Below, one piece after another: positions 8,595 through 18,001 of a DNA stretch of 64,000 nucleotides. Source of the stretch: DASQJL01 sp036380835. Lineage in GTDB: Bacteria; Eisenbacteria; RBG-16-71-46; SZUA-252. A program made the translations under genes and the position numbers. The number at the start of each line of letters is the position of its first letter. Position 1 is the first letter of the stretch. The DNA lies in assembly GCA_036380835.1 (NCBI GenBank), contig DASVDZ010000031.1, forward strand, positions 36,748 to 100,747, read 5' to 3'. A model generated the notes under the pieces. That model was not told the DNA's origin, ran no database searches, and worked only from the letters and a program-made list of their open reading frames with translations.

Positions 8595-9097
8595 CGGCCG
8601 CTCGAGGCCCGCGCGGGGCGGCGCCGGGCCGCCGGCGGAACCTCGCCGCGCCGGGGGCGATCGCGATCGCCGCGATGCTGCTCCTCTCCCCGCTCGGGTG
8701 CGAGCGCGTGCAGACGGCGCTCACCGGCAAGAAGGATCAGGGGCCCGAGCTGGCCGCGCTCCGGAAGCAGATCGCCGACTTCCGGGCGAGGTTCCTCTCC
8801 GCCGTGCAGGAAGGGCGCACCGGGGACATCGGAGCGATCTTCTCCGACGGCGGGCCTCTCCTCGACGCGATCGAGACGCAGGCGGGCAAGATGAGCTTCA
8901 TGGACGCGCAGTCGGTGAAGATCCAGACCGCGACCGCGCGCAACCTCATGAAGGATGCCCAACCCTTCATCGAATCCGGGGACGTCGACGGCGTGCGCGC
9001 CGCGCAACAGAAGCTCGACCAGGTCCTCTTCGAGATCGACAGCATCCTCGATCGCGCCACGATGATGACGGACAATCCGCAGAAGACGGGATCCTGA
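8591..9097 (+). CDS. Small putative lipoprotein of unknown function
   Basis: I do not recognise this 168-residue protein. The GTG at 8591 overlaps the TGA of the oxidase subunit III gene (GTGA), so translation is probably coupled. After a basic N-terminus there is a hydrophobic stretch ending in LLLSPLGCER, a slightly irregular lipobox with Cys near residue 36. The mature part is charged and helical, with no motifs I can name: the segment FRARFLSAVQEG, then QAGKMSFMDAQ and a C-terminal helix LDQVLFEIDSILD. Context suggests a membrane-anchored partner or accessory factor of the upstream oxidase subunit, but nothing in the sequence proves this. Confidence 0.6.
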   Translation: MTAARGPRGAAPGRRRNLAAPGAIAIAAMLLLSPLGCERVQTALTGKKDQGPELAALRKQIADFRARFLSAVQEGRTGDIGAIFSDGGPLLDAIETQAGKMSFMDAQSVKIQTATARNLMKDAQPFIESGDVDGVRAAQQKLDQVLFEIDSILDRATMMTDNPQKTGS

Positions 9098-9140
9098 GCC
9101 GCGACGCGCCATCGATCGCGACGCGCGGCTTGGACCTTTC

Positions 9141-9854
9141 ATGAACGACGACGACGATCCGGCAGCCGAGTTGGTCGAGGAGGGCGAGGACGCGCTCGAA
9201 GAGGGGGACTACGAGCGGGCCCTCGACTGCTTCGATCGCGCGCTCAAGGAGGACCCCGACCATTGGGGCGCCGGGCTCGACCGGGCGGAGACGCTCCACC
9301 TCCTCTGGCGGACCCAGGAGGCGCTGGGCGCCGTGCAGGCCCTCCACCCTCCGGACGACGAGGAGGACGACGCCGACCGGGCCGACCTCGAAGCCCGGAT
9401 CCGCGAGGCGGCCGGCGATCTGCGCGGCGCCGACCGGATGCTCGAGGAGGCGAACCACCTCGATCCGGTGGAATTCCCCCTCCCGATTCGGACCACGGAC
9501 GCGGAATTCCGCTCGATCCTGGACGAGGCGGTGGCCACGCTTCCGCCGGTGATCCGCGACGCGGTCGCGGCGGTGCCGGTTCTGGTCGAGGCCAAGCCGA
9601 CGCCCGAGATGGCCGAGCGGGCGCCCCACATCACGCCGGAAGTGCTCGGGCTCTTCGTCGGCACGCCGGTGGGCGAGAAGCTGCAGGGCTCGGGAGGCTA
9701 TCCCGACGTGGTGCTCCTCTTCCGGCGGAATCTGGAGCGCGCGGGAGACACGAGGGAAGAGGTCGCCGAGGAGATCCGGATCACCCTCCTCCACGAGTAC
9801 GGCCACTACCTGGGCTTCGACGAGGACGAGCTGGACGAGCTGGGCCTGGGCTGA
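9141..9854 (+). CDS. Zincin-like metallopeptidase with N-terminal TPR
   Basis: A 237-residue cytoplasmic protein. Residues 7-45 form a tetratricopeptide-like helical pair (EEGDYERALDCFDRALKEDP). The C-terminal half resembles the small bacterial zincin-like family (PF06262 type): EIRITLLHEYGHYLGFDEDEL near the end contains an HExxH zinc site, and the Asp/Glu-rich tail DEDELDELGLG is typical. It has no signal peptide. The family is uncharacterised biochemically as far as I know; peptidase activity is inferred from the motif. It faces the end of the RND permease gene with only 15 bases between them. Confidence 0.75.
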   Translation: MNDDDDPAAELVEEGEDALEEGDYERALDCFDRALKEDPDHWGAGLDRAETLHLLWRTQEALGAVQALHPPDDEEDDADRADLEARIREAAGDLRGADRMLEEANHLDPVEFPLPIRTTDAEFRSILDEAVATLPPVIRDAVAAVPVLVEAKPTPEMAERAPHITPEVLGLFVGTPVGEKLQGSGGYPDVVLLFRRNLERAGDTREEVAEEIRITLLHEYGHYLGFDEDELDELGLG

Positions 9855-9869
9855 CCGGGGGCCCCGCCG

Positions 9870-12800
9870 CTAGGCGTTCGTCCGCGTCCGCGCCATCGCG
9901 GGGACCGGCTCGTGGCGGCCCTCCGGGGCGGCGGCCTCCTCGGCCGCCTCGTCGCGCAGCGTCCCCTCACCGGGCGCCGCCTCCACCTTGGTGAAGCGCG
10001 CCAGGAGCGTGTAGACGACCGGGACCAGCACCAGGGTCAGGAAGGTCGAGAAGAGCATCCCGCCGACCACCGCGATCCCGAGCGGGCGCCGCGATTCGGC
10101 TCCCGCCCCCAGCCCGATCGCGATCGGAAGGATCCCGAAAACCGTCGCGAACGACGTCATGAGGATCGGCCGGAGCCGGATCTTCGCCGCCTCCGCGGCC
10201 CCGTCGACGATCGAGAGCCCCCGGGCGCGGAGCTGGTTCGCGTACTCGACGATCAGGATCGCGTTCTTCGTCACGAGCCCGATCAGCATGATGAGCCCGA
10301 TCTGCGAGTAGATGTTGAGGCTCTGTCGGAAGACGAAGAGCGACACCAGCGCGCCCGCCACCGCCAGCGGCACCGCCAGGAGAATCACGAGCGGGTGGAC
10401 GAAGCTCTCGAACTGGGCCGACAGCACGAGGTAGATGAAGACGATCGCCAGGAGGAACAGGAAGTAGAGGCTCGTGCTCGACTCGCGGAACTCGAGCGAC
10501 TGCCCGGCCAGCTCGTGCTTCACCCCGGCCGGGAGCTTCTCCTTCGCGATCTTGTCGAGGGCGTCGAGCGCCATCCCCAGCGGAAGACCGGGCGGGAGGT
10601 TGGCGGTGAGCGTGGCCGAGCGGACCCGGTTGTAGTGGTTCAGCTCCTTGGGCGCCACGGTCTCGCGCACGTGGACGACGTTCGCGAGCTGGACCAGCCC
10701 TCCCTTCCCGCGGAGGTAGATGTCCTGGATCACGTCGGGGGTCGCGCGCTCCTGCGGCTTCACCTGCGCGATCACGTCGTACTGCTTCGTCCCCCGCTTG
10801 AACTCGCTCACCGTGCGCCCGCCGAGGAAGGTCTCGAGGGTCGTCCCGATGTCGGTCACGGAGACGCCGAGCTGGGCGGCGCGCTCCCGGTCGATCGAGA
10901 GGTCGAGCTGGGGCTTGTTGAGGCGCAGGTCGGTGTCGAGGTTCAGGAGGTAGCCCAGCTTCGATCCGTCGGCCATCATCGCCCCCACCGCCTGCTGCAG
11001 CTGCTCGTACGACTCCCCTTCGAGCACGTATTCGACCGGCGACGTGGAGAATCCGCCGAGGCTCGGCGGGTTGATCACGAAGGCCAGCACGCCGGGGATC
11101 GAGATGAGCCGCGGGAAGAGCTCCTGCACGATCTGCTGCTGCGACTTGTGGCGCTCGGCGCGCGGCTTGAGCCCGAGGAAGAGGAAACCGTTGGTCACGT
11201 TCCCCGGCCCGCCGAACCCGAGGCCGGTCGCGGTGAAGAGGCCCGCGCGCTCCGGCAGCGGCAGGAGGATCGACTCCACCTGGCGCATGTAGCGGTCGGT
11301 GTATTCCAGCGTCGACCCCTCCGGCGCGATCACGATGCCGAACGCGACGCCGCGGTCCTCCGTCGGGACCAGCTCCCGCGGCAGGAGGAAGAAGAGCGTC
11401 CCGATCACCACCACCAGCACGCCCGCCGCGGCGAGCGCGACCGCGCGGTGCGCCAAGAACCAGCGGAGCGAACGCTCGAACTGCGCGTTCATCGCGTCGA
11501 AGAACCGGTCGATCGCGTTCGAGATCCGCCCCTGATCCTGACCGTGGAGGGGCCGGAGCATCCGCGAGCAGAGCATCGGCGTGAGGGTCAACGCGACGAA
11601 GCCGGAGAGGAGCACGGCGACCGCGACGGAAATGCCGAACTCGCTGAAAAGGCGCCCCACCGTTCCCTGGAGGAACGAGACCGGGACGAAGACCGCGACG
11701 AGGGAGATCGTGGTCGCGAGGACCGCGAACCCGATCTCCTTCGAGCCCTCGAGCGCCGCCTTGAAACGCCCCTTCCCCATCTCCATGTGGCGGTAGACGT
11801 TCTCGAGCACGACGATCGCGTCGTCCACGACGAGGCCGATCGCGAGCACGAGCGCGAGCAAGGTCAGGATGTTGATCGTGTAGCCGAGGGCGTAGACGAC
11901 GGAGAAGGTCCCGATGACCGAGATCGGGATCGCGACCGCCGGGATGATCGTCGCCCGGCCGCTCTTCAGGAAGACCAGGATCACGAGGACCACGAGGCCC
12001 ATCGCGAAGAAGATCGTGTGCGACACCTCTTTGATCGAGTCCTTGATGAACGTCGAGGAGTCGTACGCGACGTCGAGCTTCATCCCCTCGGGGAGCGCCG
12101 CCGCCAGCTCCGGGAGCGCGGACCGGACGGCGTCCGCGACGTCGATGGTGCTCGCCTTCGACTGCTTGACGATCCCGAGGCCCACGGCCGGTTTCCCGTT
12201 CCAGCGCACCGCGGTCCGCTCGTCCTCGGCGCCGACCGTGACGTCGGCCACGTCGTCGAGGCGGACCGCGTCCGTCCCCGACTGCTTCACGATGATCGCC
12301 GCGAACTCGTCGGCGGAGGCGAGGTCGCCGCGCGTCCGCACGGAGAACTCGCGCTCGGAGCCCTCCACGCGCCCGCCCGGGATCTCCGCGTTCTCGGCGC
12401 GGATCGCGCTCTCCACGTCCTGGGTCGTCAGGCCGTGCGCCGCCATCCGGGCCGGGTCGAGCCAGACGCGCATCGCGTAGCGTCGCTCGCCCCCCAGGAA
12501 GACGTTCCCGACGCCGGGAAGCCGCTGGAGCCGCTCCTTGAGAATGCGGTCGGCCACGTCCGACAGCTCGAGGTTCGTGTAGCGCTCGCTCGAGAGCGCG
12601 AGCCAGACGATCGGCTGGGCGTTGGTGTCGACCTTCGTGACGACCGGGTCGTCCGCCTCGCGCGGCAGCGTGCCGCGGACGCGCGACACGCGATCGCGGA
12701 CATCGTTCGTCGCGGCCTCGATGTTCCGCGAGAGCTCGAACTCGATCGTGATGACCGAGCCCTGCTCGCGGCTCGAGGACTGGATGGTCTTGATCCCCTC

Positions 12801-13022
12801 GATCGTGGAGAGCTGCTCCTCGAGCACGTCGGTGATCTCGGTCTCGACCACGCTCGGGCTCGCGCCGCGGTAGAAGGTGGTGATGGAGACGATCGGGGGA
12901 TCGATGTCCGGGTACTCGCGCACCGGGAGCCGGGTGAACGAGAGCACCCCGAAGAGGATGATCGCGAGGCTCATGACCGTCGCGAAGACGGGCCTTTGAA
13001 TCGAGACTTCGCTCAGCTTCAT
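9870..13022 (-). CDS. RND multidrug efflux permease, HAE1 family
   Basis: Inner-membrane proton/drug antiporter of 1,050 residues, full length for AcrB/MexB-type pumps. The N-terminus MKLSEVSIQRPVFATVMSLAIILFG is typical. The porter-domain segments EVETEITDVLEEQLSTIEGI, GGERRYAMRVWLDP and AVGLGIVKQ are present, as is the proton-relay helix GLVVDDAIVVLENVYRHME with its two aspartates. The C-terminal half repeats the architecture and carries GLVTKNAILIVEYANQ. Its ATG overlaps the adaptor stop (ATGA). It is the third gene of a tolC-adaptor-permease operon. Substrates are unknown; the family exports hydrophobic compounds and antibiotics. Confidence 0.95.
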   Translation of the reverse strand: MKLSEVSIQRPVFATVMSLAIILFGVLSFTRLPVREYPDIDPPIVSITTFYRGASPSVVETEITDVLEEQLSTIEGIKTIQSSSREQGSVITIEFELSRNIEAATNDVRDRVSRVRGTLPREADDPVVTKVDTNAQPIVWLALSSERYTNLELSDVADRILKERLQRLPGVGNVFLGGERRYAMRVWLDPARMAAHGLTTQDVESAIRAENAEIPGGRVEGSEREFSVRTRGDLASADEFAAIIVKQSGTDAVRLDDVADVTVGAEDERTAVRWNGKPAVGLGIVKQSKASTIDVADAVRSALPELAAALPEGMKLDVAYDSSTFIKDSIKEVSHTIFFAMGLVVLVILVFLKSGRATIIPAVAIPISVIGTFSVVYALGYTINILTLLALVLAIGLVVDDAIVVLENVYRHMEMGKGRFKAALEGSKEIGFAVLATTISLVAVFVPVSFLQGTVGRLFSEFGISVAVAVLLSGFVALTLTPMLCSRMLRPLHGQDQGRISNAIDRFFDAMNAQFERSLRWFLAHRAVALAAAGVLVVVIGTLFFLLPRELVPTEDRGVAFGIVIAPEGSTLEYTDRYMRQVESILLPLPERAGLFTATGLGFGGPGNVTNGFLFLGLKPRAERHKSQQQIVQELFPRLISIPGVLAFVINPPSLGGFSTSPVEYVLEGESYEQLQQAVGAMMADGSKLGYLLNLDTDLRLNKPQLDLSIDRERAAQLGVSVTDIGTTLETFLGGRTVSEFKRGTKQYDVIAQVKPQERATPDVIQDIYLRGKGGLVQLANVVHVRETVAPKELNHYNRVRSATLTANLPPGLPLGMALDALDKIAKEKLPAGVKHELAGQSLEFRESSTSLYFLFLLAIVFIYLVLSAQFESFVHPLVILLAVPLAVAGALVSLFVFRQSLNIYSQIGLIMLIGLVTKNAILIVEYANQLRARGLSIVDGAAEAAKIRLRPILMTSFATVFGILPIAIGLGAGAESRRPLGIAVVGGMLFSTFLTLVLVPVVYTLLARFTKVEAAPGEGTLRDEAAEEAAAPEGRHEPVPAMARTRTNA

Positions 13023-14170
13023 TTCGAGCCCTTGCCCTTGGCCGGGGCCGCCTTCGCGTCCCCCTTCGCCGCCGCGCCGGCGCCCGCGGCGGCCGGGTCC
13101 GGCGTGCCGGCGGTCGACTGGATCGGGATCACCTTGGCGCCGTCGAAGAGCTTCTGATGGCCTGCCGCCACGACCCGCTGGCCCGCGTCGATGCCCTTCA
13201 CGACCTCCACGACGTCGGCGAGGCGCGTTCCGAGCGTCAGGGGGCTCCGCGCCACGGTGCTGTCCGGCTTCACGAGGTAGACGAAGTTGAGGCCTCCCTC
13301 CGAGAAGACCGCCTCGTTCGGCACCGTGACGGCGTCGGGGCGCTGGCTCAGCACGACGGAGACGTTCGCCGACATTCCGGGGCGGAACTTGCCGCCGGGG
13401 TTCCGCACGCGCGCGATGACCTGGCTGCTCCGCGTCGCGGGATCGAGCACCGGGTCGATCACGTCGATCCGCCCCGTCAGCTCGTACCCCGGGTAGGCGG
13501 TCGTCGAGACCGTGACCGGCGCCCCGCGGTGGAGCTCGCCCAGATAGCGCTCCGGCGTCGAGAAGGTGACCTTGATCTCGTCGATCGCCGCGAGGTCGGT
13601 GATGACCGTTCCGCTCCGGAGATAGGCGCCCGGGCTCACCCGCTTCGCGCCGGCGATCCCGGCGAAGGGAGCGGTGATGCGCGCCTTGTCGAGCCGCGTC
13701 TGCGCGAGCGAGACGTTCGCCTCCGCCACCTTGAGCGCGGAGCGCGCGTCGTCCAGGTCCTGCGGCGCGCCGGCGCCCTGGTCGACGACCGACTTCACGC
13801 GCTCGAACGATGCCCGCGCCTGGTCCCGCACCGCCGCGGCGCGCTGGTACTCCGCCTGGAGCTGGCGGTCGTCGAGTTGGGCGATCATCCCGCCCTTGGC
13901 GATCGGACGCCCCTCAACGAACGGCATGCTCTCGACGACGGCGTCGATCTCGGAGACGACGTCGATCGCCTCGCCCGCCTCGATGCCGCCGACGGCGTCG
14001 AACCGGTCCGCGACGCGCTGCGTGGCGGCCGTGGCGATCTCGACGGGCATCGGCGGGGGCGTGAAGCCGCCGCGCGGCCCTCCCGCTTGACAGCCGGCGA
14101 CGGCGGCGACGACGAGGACGCTCCACGCGGCGAGCCCGCGGCGGGCGGCTCCTGGATTCGATCGGCTCAT
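13019..14170 (-). CDS. RND periplasmic adaptor (membrane fusion protein), lipoprotein
   Basis: A 383-residue HlyD/AcrA-type adaptor linking the RND permease to the outer-membrane channel. The signal region ends VVAAVAGCQAGG, a good lipobox (Cys near residue 26). Then come the split barrel-sandwich half GEAIDVVSEIDAVVESMPFVEG, a hairpin coiled coil at about residues 95-155 (AEYQRAAAVRDQARASFERV), the second lipoyl half RITAPFAGIAGAKRVSPGAYL, the beta-barrel domain and a membrane-proximal domain. The tail is Ala/Lys-rich low complexity. It starts five bases after the TolC gene and overlaps the permease start by four. Confidence 0.93.
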   Translation of the reverse strand: MSRSNPGAARRGLAAWSVLVVAAVAGCQAGGPRGGFTPPPMPVEIATAATQRVADRFDAVGGIEAGEAIDVVSEIDAVVESMPFVEGRPIAKGGMIAQLDDRQLQAEYQRAAAVRDQARASFERVKSVVDQGAGAPQDLDDARSALKVAEANVSLAQTRLDKARITAPFAGIAGAKRVSPGAYLRSGTVITDLAAIDEIKVTFSTPERYLGELHRGAPVTVSTTAYPGYELTGRIDVIDPVLDPATRSSQVIARVRNPGGKFRPGMSANVSVVLSQRPDAVTVPNEAVFSEGGLNFVYLVKPDSTVARSPLTLGTRLADVVEVVKGIDAGQRVVAAGHQKLFDGAKVIPIQSTAGTPDPAAAGAGAAAKGDAKAAPAKGKGSK

Positions 14171-14175
14171 GCGGT

Positions 14176-15834
14176 TCAATTCCCTCCGGTTCCTGCCGGG
14201 GACGGATAGTCGCCGGATGTGAGCAGGCGAAGCTCCGCCGCCGCCTTGGCGGTGCGGACCAGCGCCTGGGAGTAGCGCTGCTGGGCGGAGGCCAGGTCGG
14301 CTCCCAGTCGCACCAGCTCGAACGCCGTCGTGCGGCCGTTCGCGTATTCCACGATGCCGATCCGGACCTGCTCCTGGGACGCGGCGACGCCCGCCCGGGC
14401 CGCCTCGAGGCGCCGCGACGCGTAGACCAGCTCGCGGTGCCCCGCGCGCACGCGATCCGAGAGCGACCGGCGGGCCGCGATCAGGTCCTGTTCCGCGCGG
14501 TCCGTTTCCGCGTGCAGCCGGTCGCGCTCGCCGGCCCCCTCGCGGAATCCGATCGGGATCGACACCTCGACGCCCGCGCTCCACGTCGGGAACTTGCGGT
14601 CGCGCGCCTGCGCGAACGCGTCGCCGAAGCCTCCGGAAACGTTCGTGCGGAACGTCTGGCCGTTGAAGACGACGTCCTGCGGCCGCCCCGCGAGCCCGTT
14701 CCCGCCCATCGAACCGAATACGTCGAGCTGCGGATACGCGTTCCACCGCGCGCCGGTCCAGCGCGACCGGGCCGCGGCCACCGCCCGCTCGCGCGCCTTC
14801 AGGTCGTTGTTCCTCGAAACCGCGTGCGCCACGAGCGAGTCCTCGGGTGCGATCGGAAAGTCGGAGGGCGGCTCGTCCGCCGGGCGGTAGCGCGTCGCCT
14901 CCCCGGCCGGGCGGCGTCCGATGATCGACGCCAGCTGATCCGACGTCTTGTCGAGCGACTCCTCGCGATCGATCACCGCCTGCACCTGCTCCGCGTAGAA
15001 GACGCGCGCGTTGGCGACCTGGTTCGGCCCCACGAGGCCCGCCTTGTTGCGGAGGACGGCCTGCTCGAGAAGCGCGCCGGCCTGGTCTCGGATGAGCCGC
15101 TGGACCGCCAGGTCGCGCTCGGCCGCGTAGAGGTCCCAATAGGTCTGCTCCACGGCCGCGCGCGCCGCCATCACCGCGTCGTCGTACCGTGCCTTCGCCG
15201 CCTCGACCTCACGGCCCGTCGCCGCCCGCTCGCCCCACGCGCCGGGGCCGAAGCCCCTGAGGAGCGGCTGGCGAAGCGAGAGCGTGGTCGCCGCGTCGTA
15301 CTGCGGCTTGAGCGCGTCGAACGAGGAGTTGCTCTCGTAGCGCGTCGCGTCGAGCGTCGCGGAGAGCTCCGTCCCGAGCGGCAGCGTGACGCGCGCGCCC
15401 CCGCTCGCGACCGTCTGGCGGATCCGGAGGACGCTGGCGCCCGCGAAGAACGACGCCGACGGCTCGTCGGCCTCCGACCAGGTGGTCGAGGCGAAGAGCT
15501 CGGGATCGAACGCGCCCCGCTCCCGCCGGGCCGCGCCGCGGGCGGCGCGATAGGCCGCTTCGGCCGATCGGACGTCGGTCGATCCCTCGAGCGTCGCCTG
15601 GACCGCCTCGCCGAGCGTGAGCGGGGTCCCCTCGATCGCGGCCAGGGACTGCGCCAGCGCGCTGTCCGGGTTCGCCGTGATGGCCGCCGCGATGGCCGCG
15701 CCCTTCACCCCCTCGCCGGAGGGGGATGTCGGAGGCGCGTCCGCCGCAAGGGCCGCGGAGGAGAAGAAGAGCCCCGCCATCGCGACCGCCGTGGCGAGCA
15801 CGCCTACGGGCCCGCTACGTGGCCTCCAAGACAC
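14176..15834 (-). CDS. TolC-family outer-membrane efflux channel
   Basis: About 552 residues. The best start is the GTG at 15834, which gives a convincing signal peptide (VATAVAMAGLFFSSAALAADA region) but has no strong ribosome-binding site; a GTG eleven codons later is an alternative. The mature protein has two repeats typical of outer-membrane efflux proteins: long amphipathic helices such as AAVEQTYWDLYAAERDLAVQ and RAGHRELVYASRRLEAARAG, each followed by barrel strands. It is the first gene of the tolC-adaptor-RND operon and forms the trimeric exit duct for that pump. Confidence 0.9.
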   Translation of the reverse strand: MSWRPRSGPVGVLATAVAMAGLFFSSAALAADAPPTSPSGEGVKGAAIAAAITANPDSALAQSLAAIEGTPLTLGEAVQATLEGSTDVRSAEAAYRAARGAARRERGAFDPELFASTTWSEADEPSASFFAGASVLRIRQTVASGGARVTLPLGTELSATLDATRYESNSSFDALKPQYDAATTLSLRQPLLRGFGPGAWGERAATGREVEAAKARYDDAVMAARAAVEQTYWDLYAAERDLAVQRLIRDQAGALLEQAVLRNKAGLVGPNQVANARVFYAEQVQAVIDREESLDKTSDQLASIIGRRPAGEATRYRPADEPPSDFPIAPEDSLVAHAVSRNNDLKARERAVAAARSRWTGARWNAYPQLDVFGSMGGNGLAGRPQDVVFNGQTFRTNVSGGFGDAFAQARDRKFPTWSAGVEVSIPIGFREGAGERDRLHAETDRAEQDLIAARRSLSDRVRAGHRELVYASRRLEAARAGVAASQEQVRIGIVEYANGRTTAFELVRLGADLASAQQRYSQALVRTAKAAAELRLLTSGDYPSPAGTGGN

Positions 15835-15917
15835 ATTGTGGCAATGATTTGCGGGTTGCGTCCAGTGCACCGATTCCCCCAAGCGCTCCCCGTGGGGGGG
15901 CGCGAAATCGCGTGAGT

Positions 15918-16946
15918 TTACGCCTCTTCGGGCACGACCTCCAGCGTCCGCCGCTCCGCCCGCCGAAGCACCACGAGCGGATGGGGCACCCCCGCCGCCT
16001 GGTCGGTGAGGCGGGCCTGCAGGTCGTCGATCCCCGCGACCGGCCGGTCGCCGAGCGAGAGGATGATGTCGCCTTCCTCCACGCCGGCCCGCCTCGCGGG
16101 ACTCTGGGGCCGGACCGAGAGCACGAGCACGCCGCTCTCCGCGGGGAGCCGATAATAGCGGGTCACGCGGCGCGGCAGGGCGACATTTTGTCCTTCGATC
16201 CCGATCACGCTCCGGCGCACCCGGCCGAAACGGATGAGCTGGCTCGCCACCAGCTTCGCCGTGTTGACGGCGATGGCGAAGCAGATGCCCTGCGCCGGGA
16301 GGATCACGGCGGAGTTGACGCCCACGACTTCGCCGCGCGTCGTCACGAGCGGCCCGCCGGAGTTGCCCGGATTGAGCGGGGCGTCCGTCTGGATCACGTT
16401 GTCGATCAGCCTCCCGGTTCCCCCGCGGAGCGAGCGGCCGAGCGCGCTCACCACGCCCGCGGTGACGGTCGCCTGGAAGCCGTACGGGTTGCCGATCGCC
16501 ACCACGAGCTGCCCGACGCGGAGCCCCCGCGAATCGCCGAGCGCGGCCGGCGCGAGGTTCGGCGCCTCGATCCGGATCACCGCGAGGTCGCTCTCGGGAT
16601 CGTCGCCGATCGCGTCGGCGCGAACGCGCTGCCCTTCCGGGAGGACGACGTCGATTCGGCTCGCTCCGTGGACCACGTGGCTGTTCGTGAGGACGAAGCC
16701 GTCGGGGGTGAAGACGAAGCCCGAGCCGGAGCCGCCCGCGGGGCCGCGACCGCGGGCGCCGCGCCGCGACGGCGCCGGCCGCTCGATCTCGATCGCGACC
16801 ACCGAGGGGGCGACGCGCTCCACGGCGCCGGTCACGGCGCGCGAATAGGCGTCGAGCGCGTCGTCGCCTTCCCTCGGGGACGAGGGGAGCGCGAAGGACG
16901 AGAGCGACGGGGAGTCTGGGGCCGACGACGAACGGGACGTTTTCAT
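15918..16946 (-). CDS. HtrA/DegP-like serine protease with one PDZ domain
   Basis: A trypsin-fold protease of about 342 residues from the ATG at 16946. The catalytic triad is visible: His in LTNSHVVHG, Asp in DDPESDLAVIRI and Ser in LNPGNSGGPL. A single PDZ domain follows, with GVLVLSVRPQSPARRAGVEEGDIILSLG. Unlike most HtrA proteins it has no signal peptide or anchor at the start chosen; the N-terminal 40 residues are Ser/Pro-rich. A GTG/ATG-rich extension upstream to 17108 remains open but adds no signal sequence either. It may be cytoplasmic or exported by another route. The likely role is degradation of misfolded proteins, from the family. Confidence 0.88.
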   Translation of the reverse strand: MKTSRSSSAPDSPSLSSFALPSSPREGDDALDAYSRAVTGAVERVAPSVVAIEIERPAPSRRGARGRGPAGGSGSGFVFTPDGFVLTNSHVVHGASRIDVVLPEGQRVRADAIGDDPESDLAVIRIEAPNLAPAALGDSRGLRVGQLVVAIGNPYGFQATVTAGVVSALGRSLRGGTGRLIDNVIQTDAPLNPGNSGGPLVTTRGEVVGVNSAVILPAQGICFAIAVNTAKLVASQLIRFGRVRRSVIGIEGQNVALPRRVTRYYRLPAESGVLVLSVRPQSPARRAGVEEGDIILSLGDRPVAGIDDLQARLTDQAAGVPHPLVVLRRAERRTLEVVPEEA

Positions 16947-17140
16947 ACCTGGATTGGATGCGCGCCGCGCCGGGTTGGTTTCGCCGGCCGCCGAGGGCCG
17001 CCGAGCGCCCGTCGAGCGCCCGTCGAGCGCGGCGCCTCCCGCGCGGCCCGCGAGACCCTTCCGCGCCGGCCCGAGTCGGCGTATCATCGGAGCACGCGCA
17101 TGACCCACCGACCCTTCCCATTCCCGATCCCCCGGACGTC

Positions 17141-17992
17141 GTGATCCCGCCGGTCACCGAGTTCTTCGTCGAGATCCCCCACCGGGGCCGCCTTCGCGGC
17201 CTCTCGTGGGACCCCGAGCGTCCGCGCGGGCGGATCGGCATCCTGCACGGGCTCGGCGACCACGCCGCCCGCTACGAGCACGTCGCGCGCGACCTCGCGG
17301 GCCGCGGATACGCGGTCGAAGCGCTCGATCTTCCCGGGCACGGGCGCTCGTACGGGCAGCGGGGACACGTCGGCGCCTGGCAGGAGTACCGCGAGGCGCT
17401 CGACGCGTGGCTCATCCGGTGGGACCGCCTCCCCGGCGGGGACGCGCGCGCTCTTTTCGGGCACAGCATGGGGGCGCTGGTCGCGCTCGATCACGCGCTT
17501 CGGGCGCCGCGCTCGCTCCAGGCGCTGGTCCTGAGCGCCCCGCCGTTCGAGCTGGTGCTCCGCCCTTCGATGCTCAAGGTGCGCGCGGCCCAGGTCGCGG
17601 CGCGCTTCTGGCCCGGCTTCTCGCAGGGGAGCACGATCCTGCCCTCGATGCTCTCGCGCGACCAGGCGGTCGTCCGCGCGCACGCGGAGGACCCGCTGGT
17701 CCACTACCGCATCAGCGCGCGCCTCTTCTTCGAGTTCCAGTCGGCGCGCGCCGATCTCGTCCGGCGCGCGCGCGATCTCGAGGTGGACACGCTGATCCTC
17801 CACGGCGGGGCCGATCCGATCTCGAACGTGGAGGGATCGGAGCGCTGGTCGCGCGGCGCGCCCGTAGGGAGGGTCACCTGCCGCCTCTACCCGGGACTCC
17901 TCCACGAGGTGCTGAACGAGGTGGAGCGGGCGCGCGTCCTCGTCGATCTGGAGGCGTGGCTCGATTCGGAGATGCCCGCGAACGGCGCCTGA
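17141..17992 (+). CDS. Alpha/beta hydrolase, monoacylglycerol lipase-like
   Basis: A 283-residue serine hydrolase of the monoglyceride-lipase/lysophospholipase group. It has the oxyanion-loop region GILHGLGDHAARY, the nucleophile elbow LFGHSMGALVAL, an acidic residue in LHGGADPISN and the catalytic His in PGLLHEVLNE, the last being characteristic of the group. It has no signal peptide, so it is probably cytoplasmic. GTG at 17141 is chosen because the domain begins immediately after it; no clear ribosome-binding site is seen. It converges with the glpD-glpK operon, and glycerol released from monoacylglycerols would be the substrate of that kinase, which is a suggestive pairing. Confidence 0.87.
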   Translation: MIPPVTEFFVEIPHRGRLRGLSWDPERPRGRIGILHGLGDHAARYEHVARDLAGRGYAVEALDLPGHGRSYGQRGHVGAWQEYREALDAWLIRWDRLPGGDARALFGHSMGALVALDHALRAPRSLQALVLSAPPFELVLRPSMLKVRAAQVAARFWPGFSQGSTILPSMLSRDQAVVRAHAEDPLVHYRISARLFFEFQSARADLVRRARDLEVDTLILHGGADPISNVEGSERWSRGAPVGRVTCRLYPGLLHEVLNEVERARVLVDLEAWLDSEMPANGA

Positions 17993-18001
17993 ACGGCGGC
18001 G

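Noticed and set aside
9912..13157. Very long open frame on the plus strand opposite the RND permease
   Set aside because: It encodes Arg/Asp/Glu-rich low-complexity sequence and is a by-product of high GC; the minus-strand RND permease is unambiguous.
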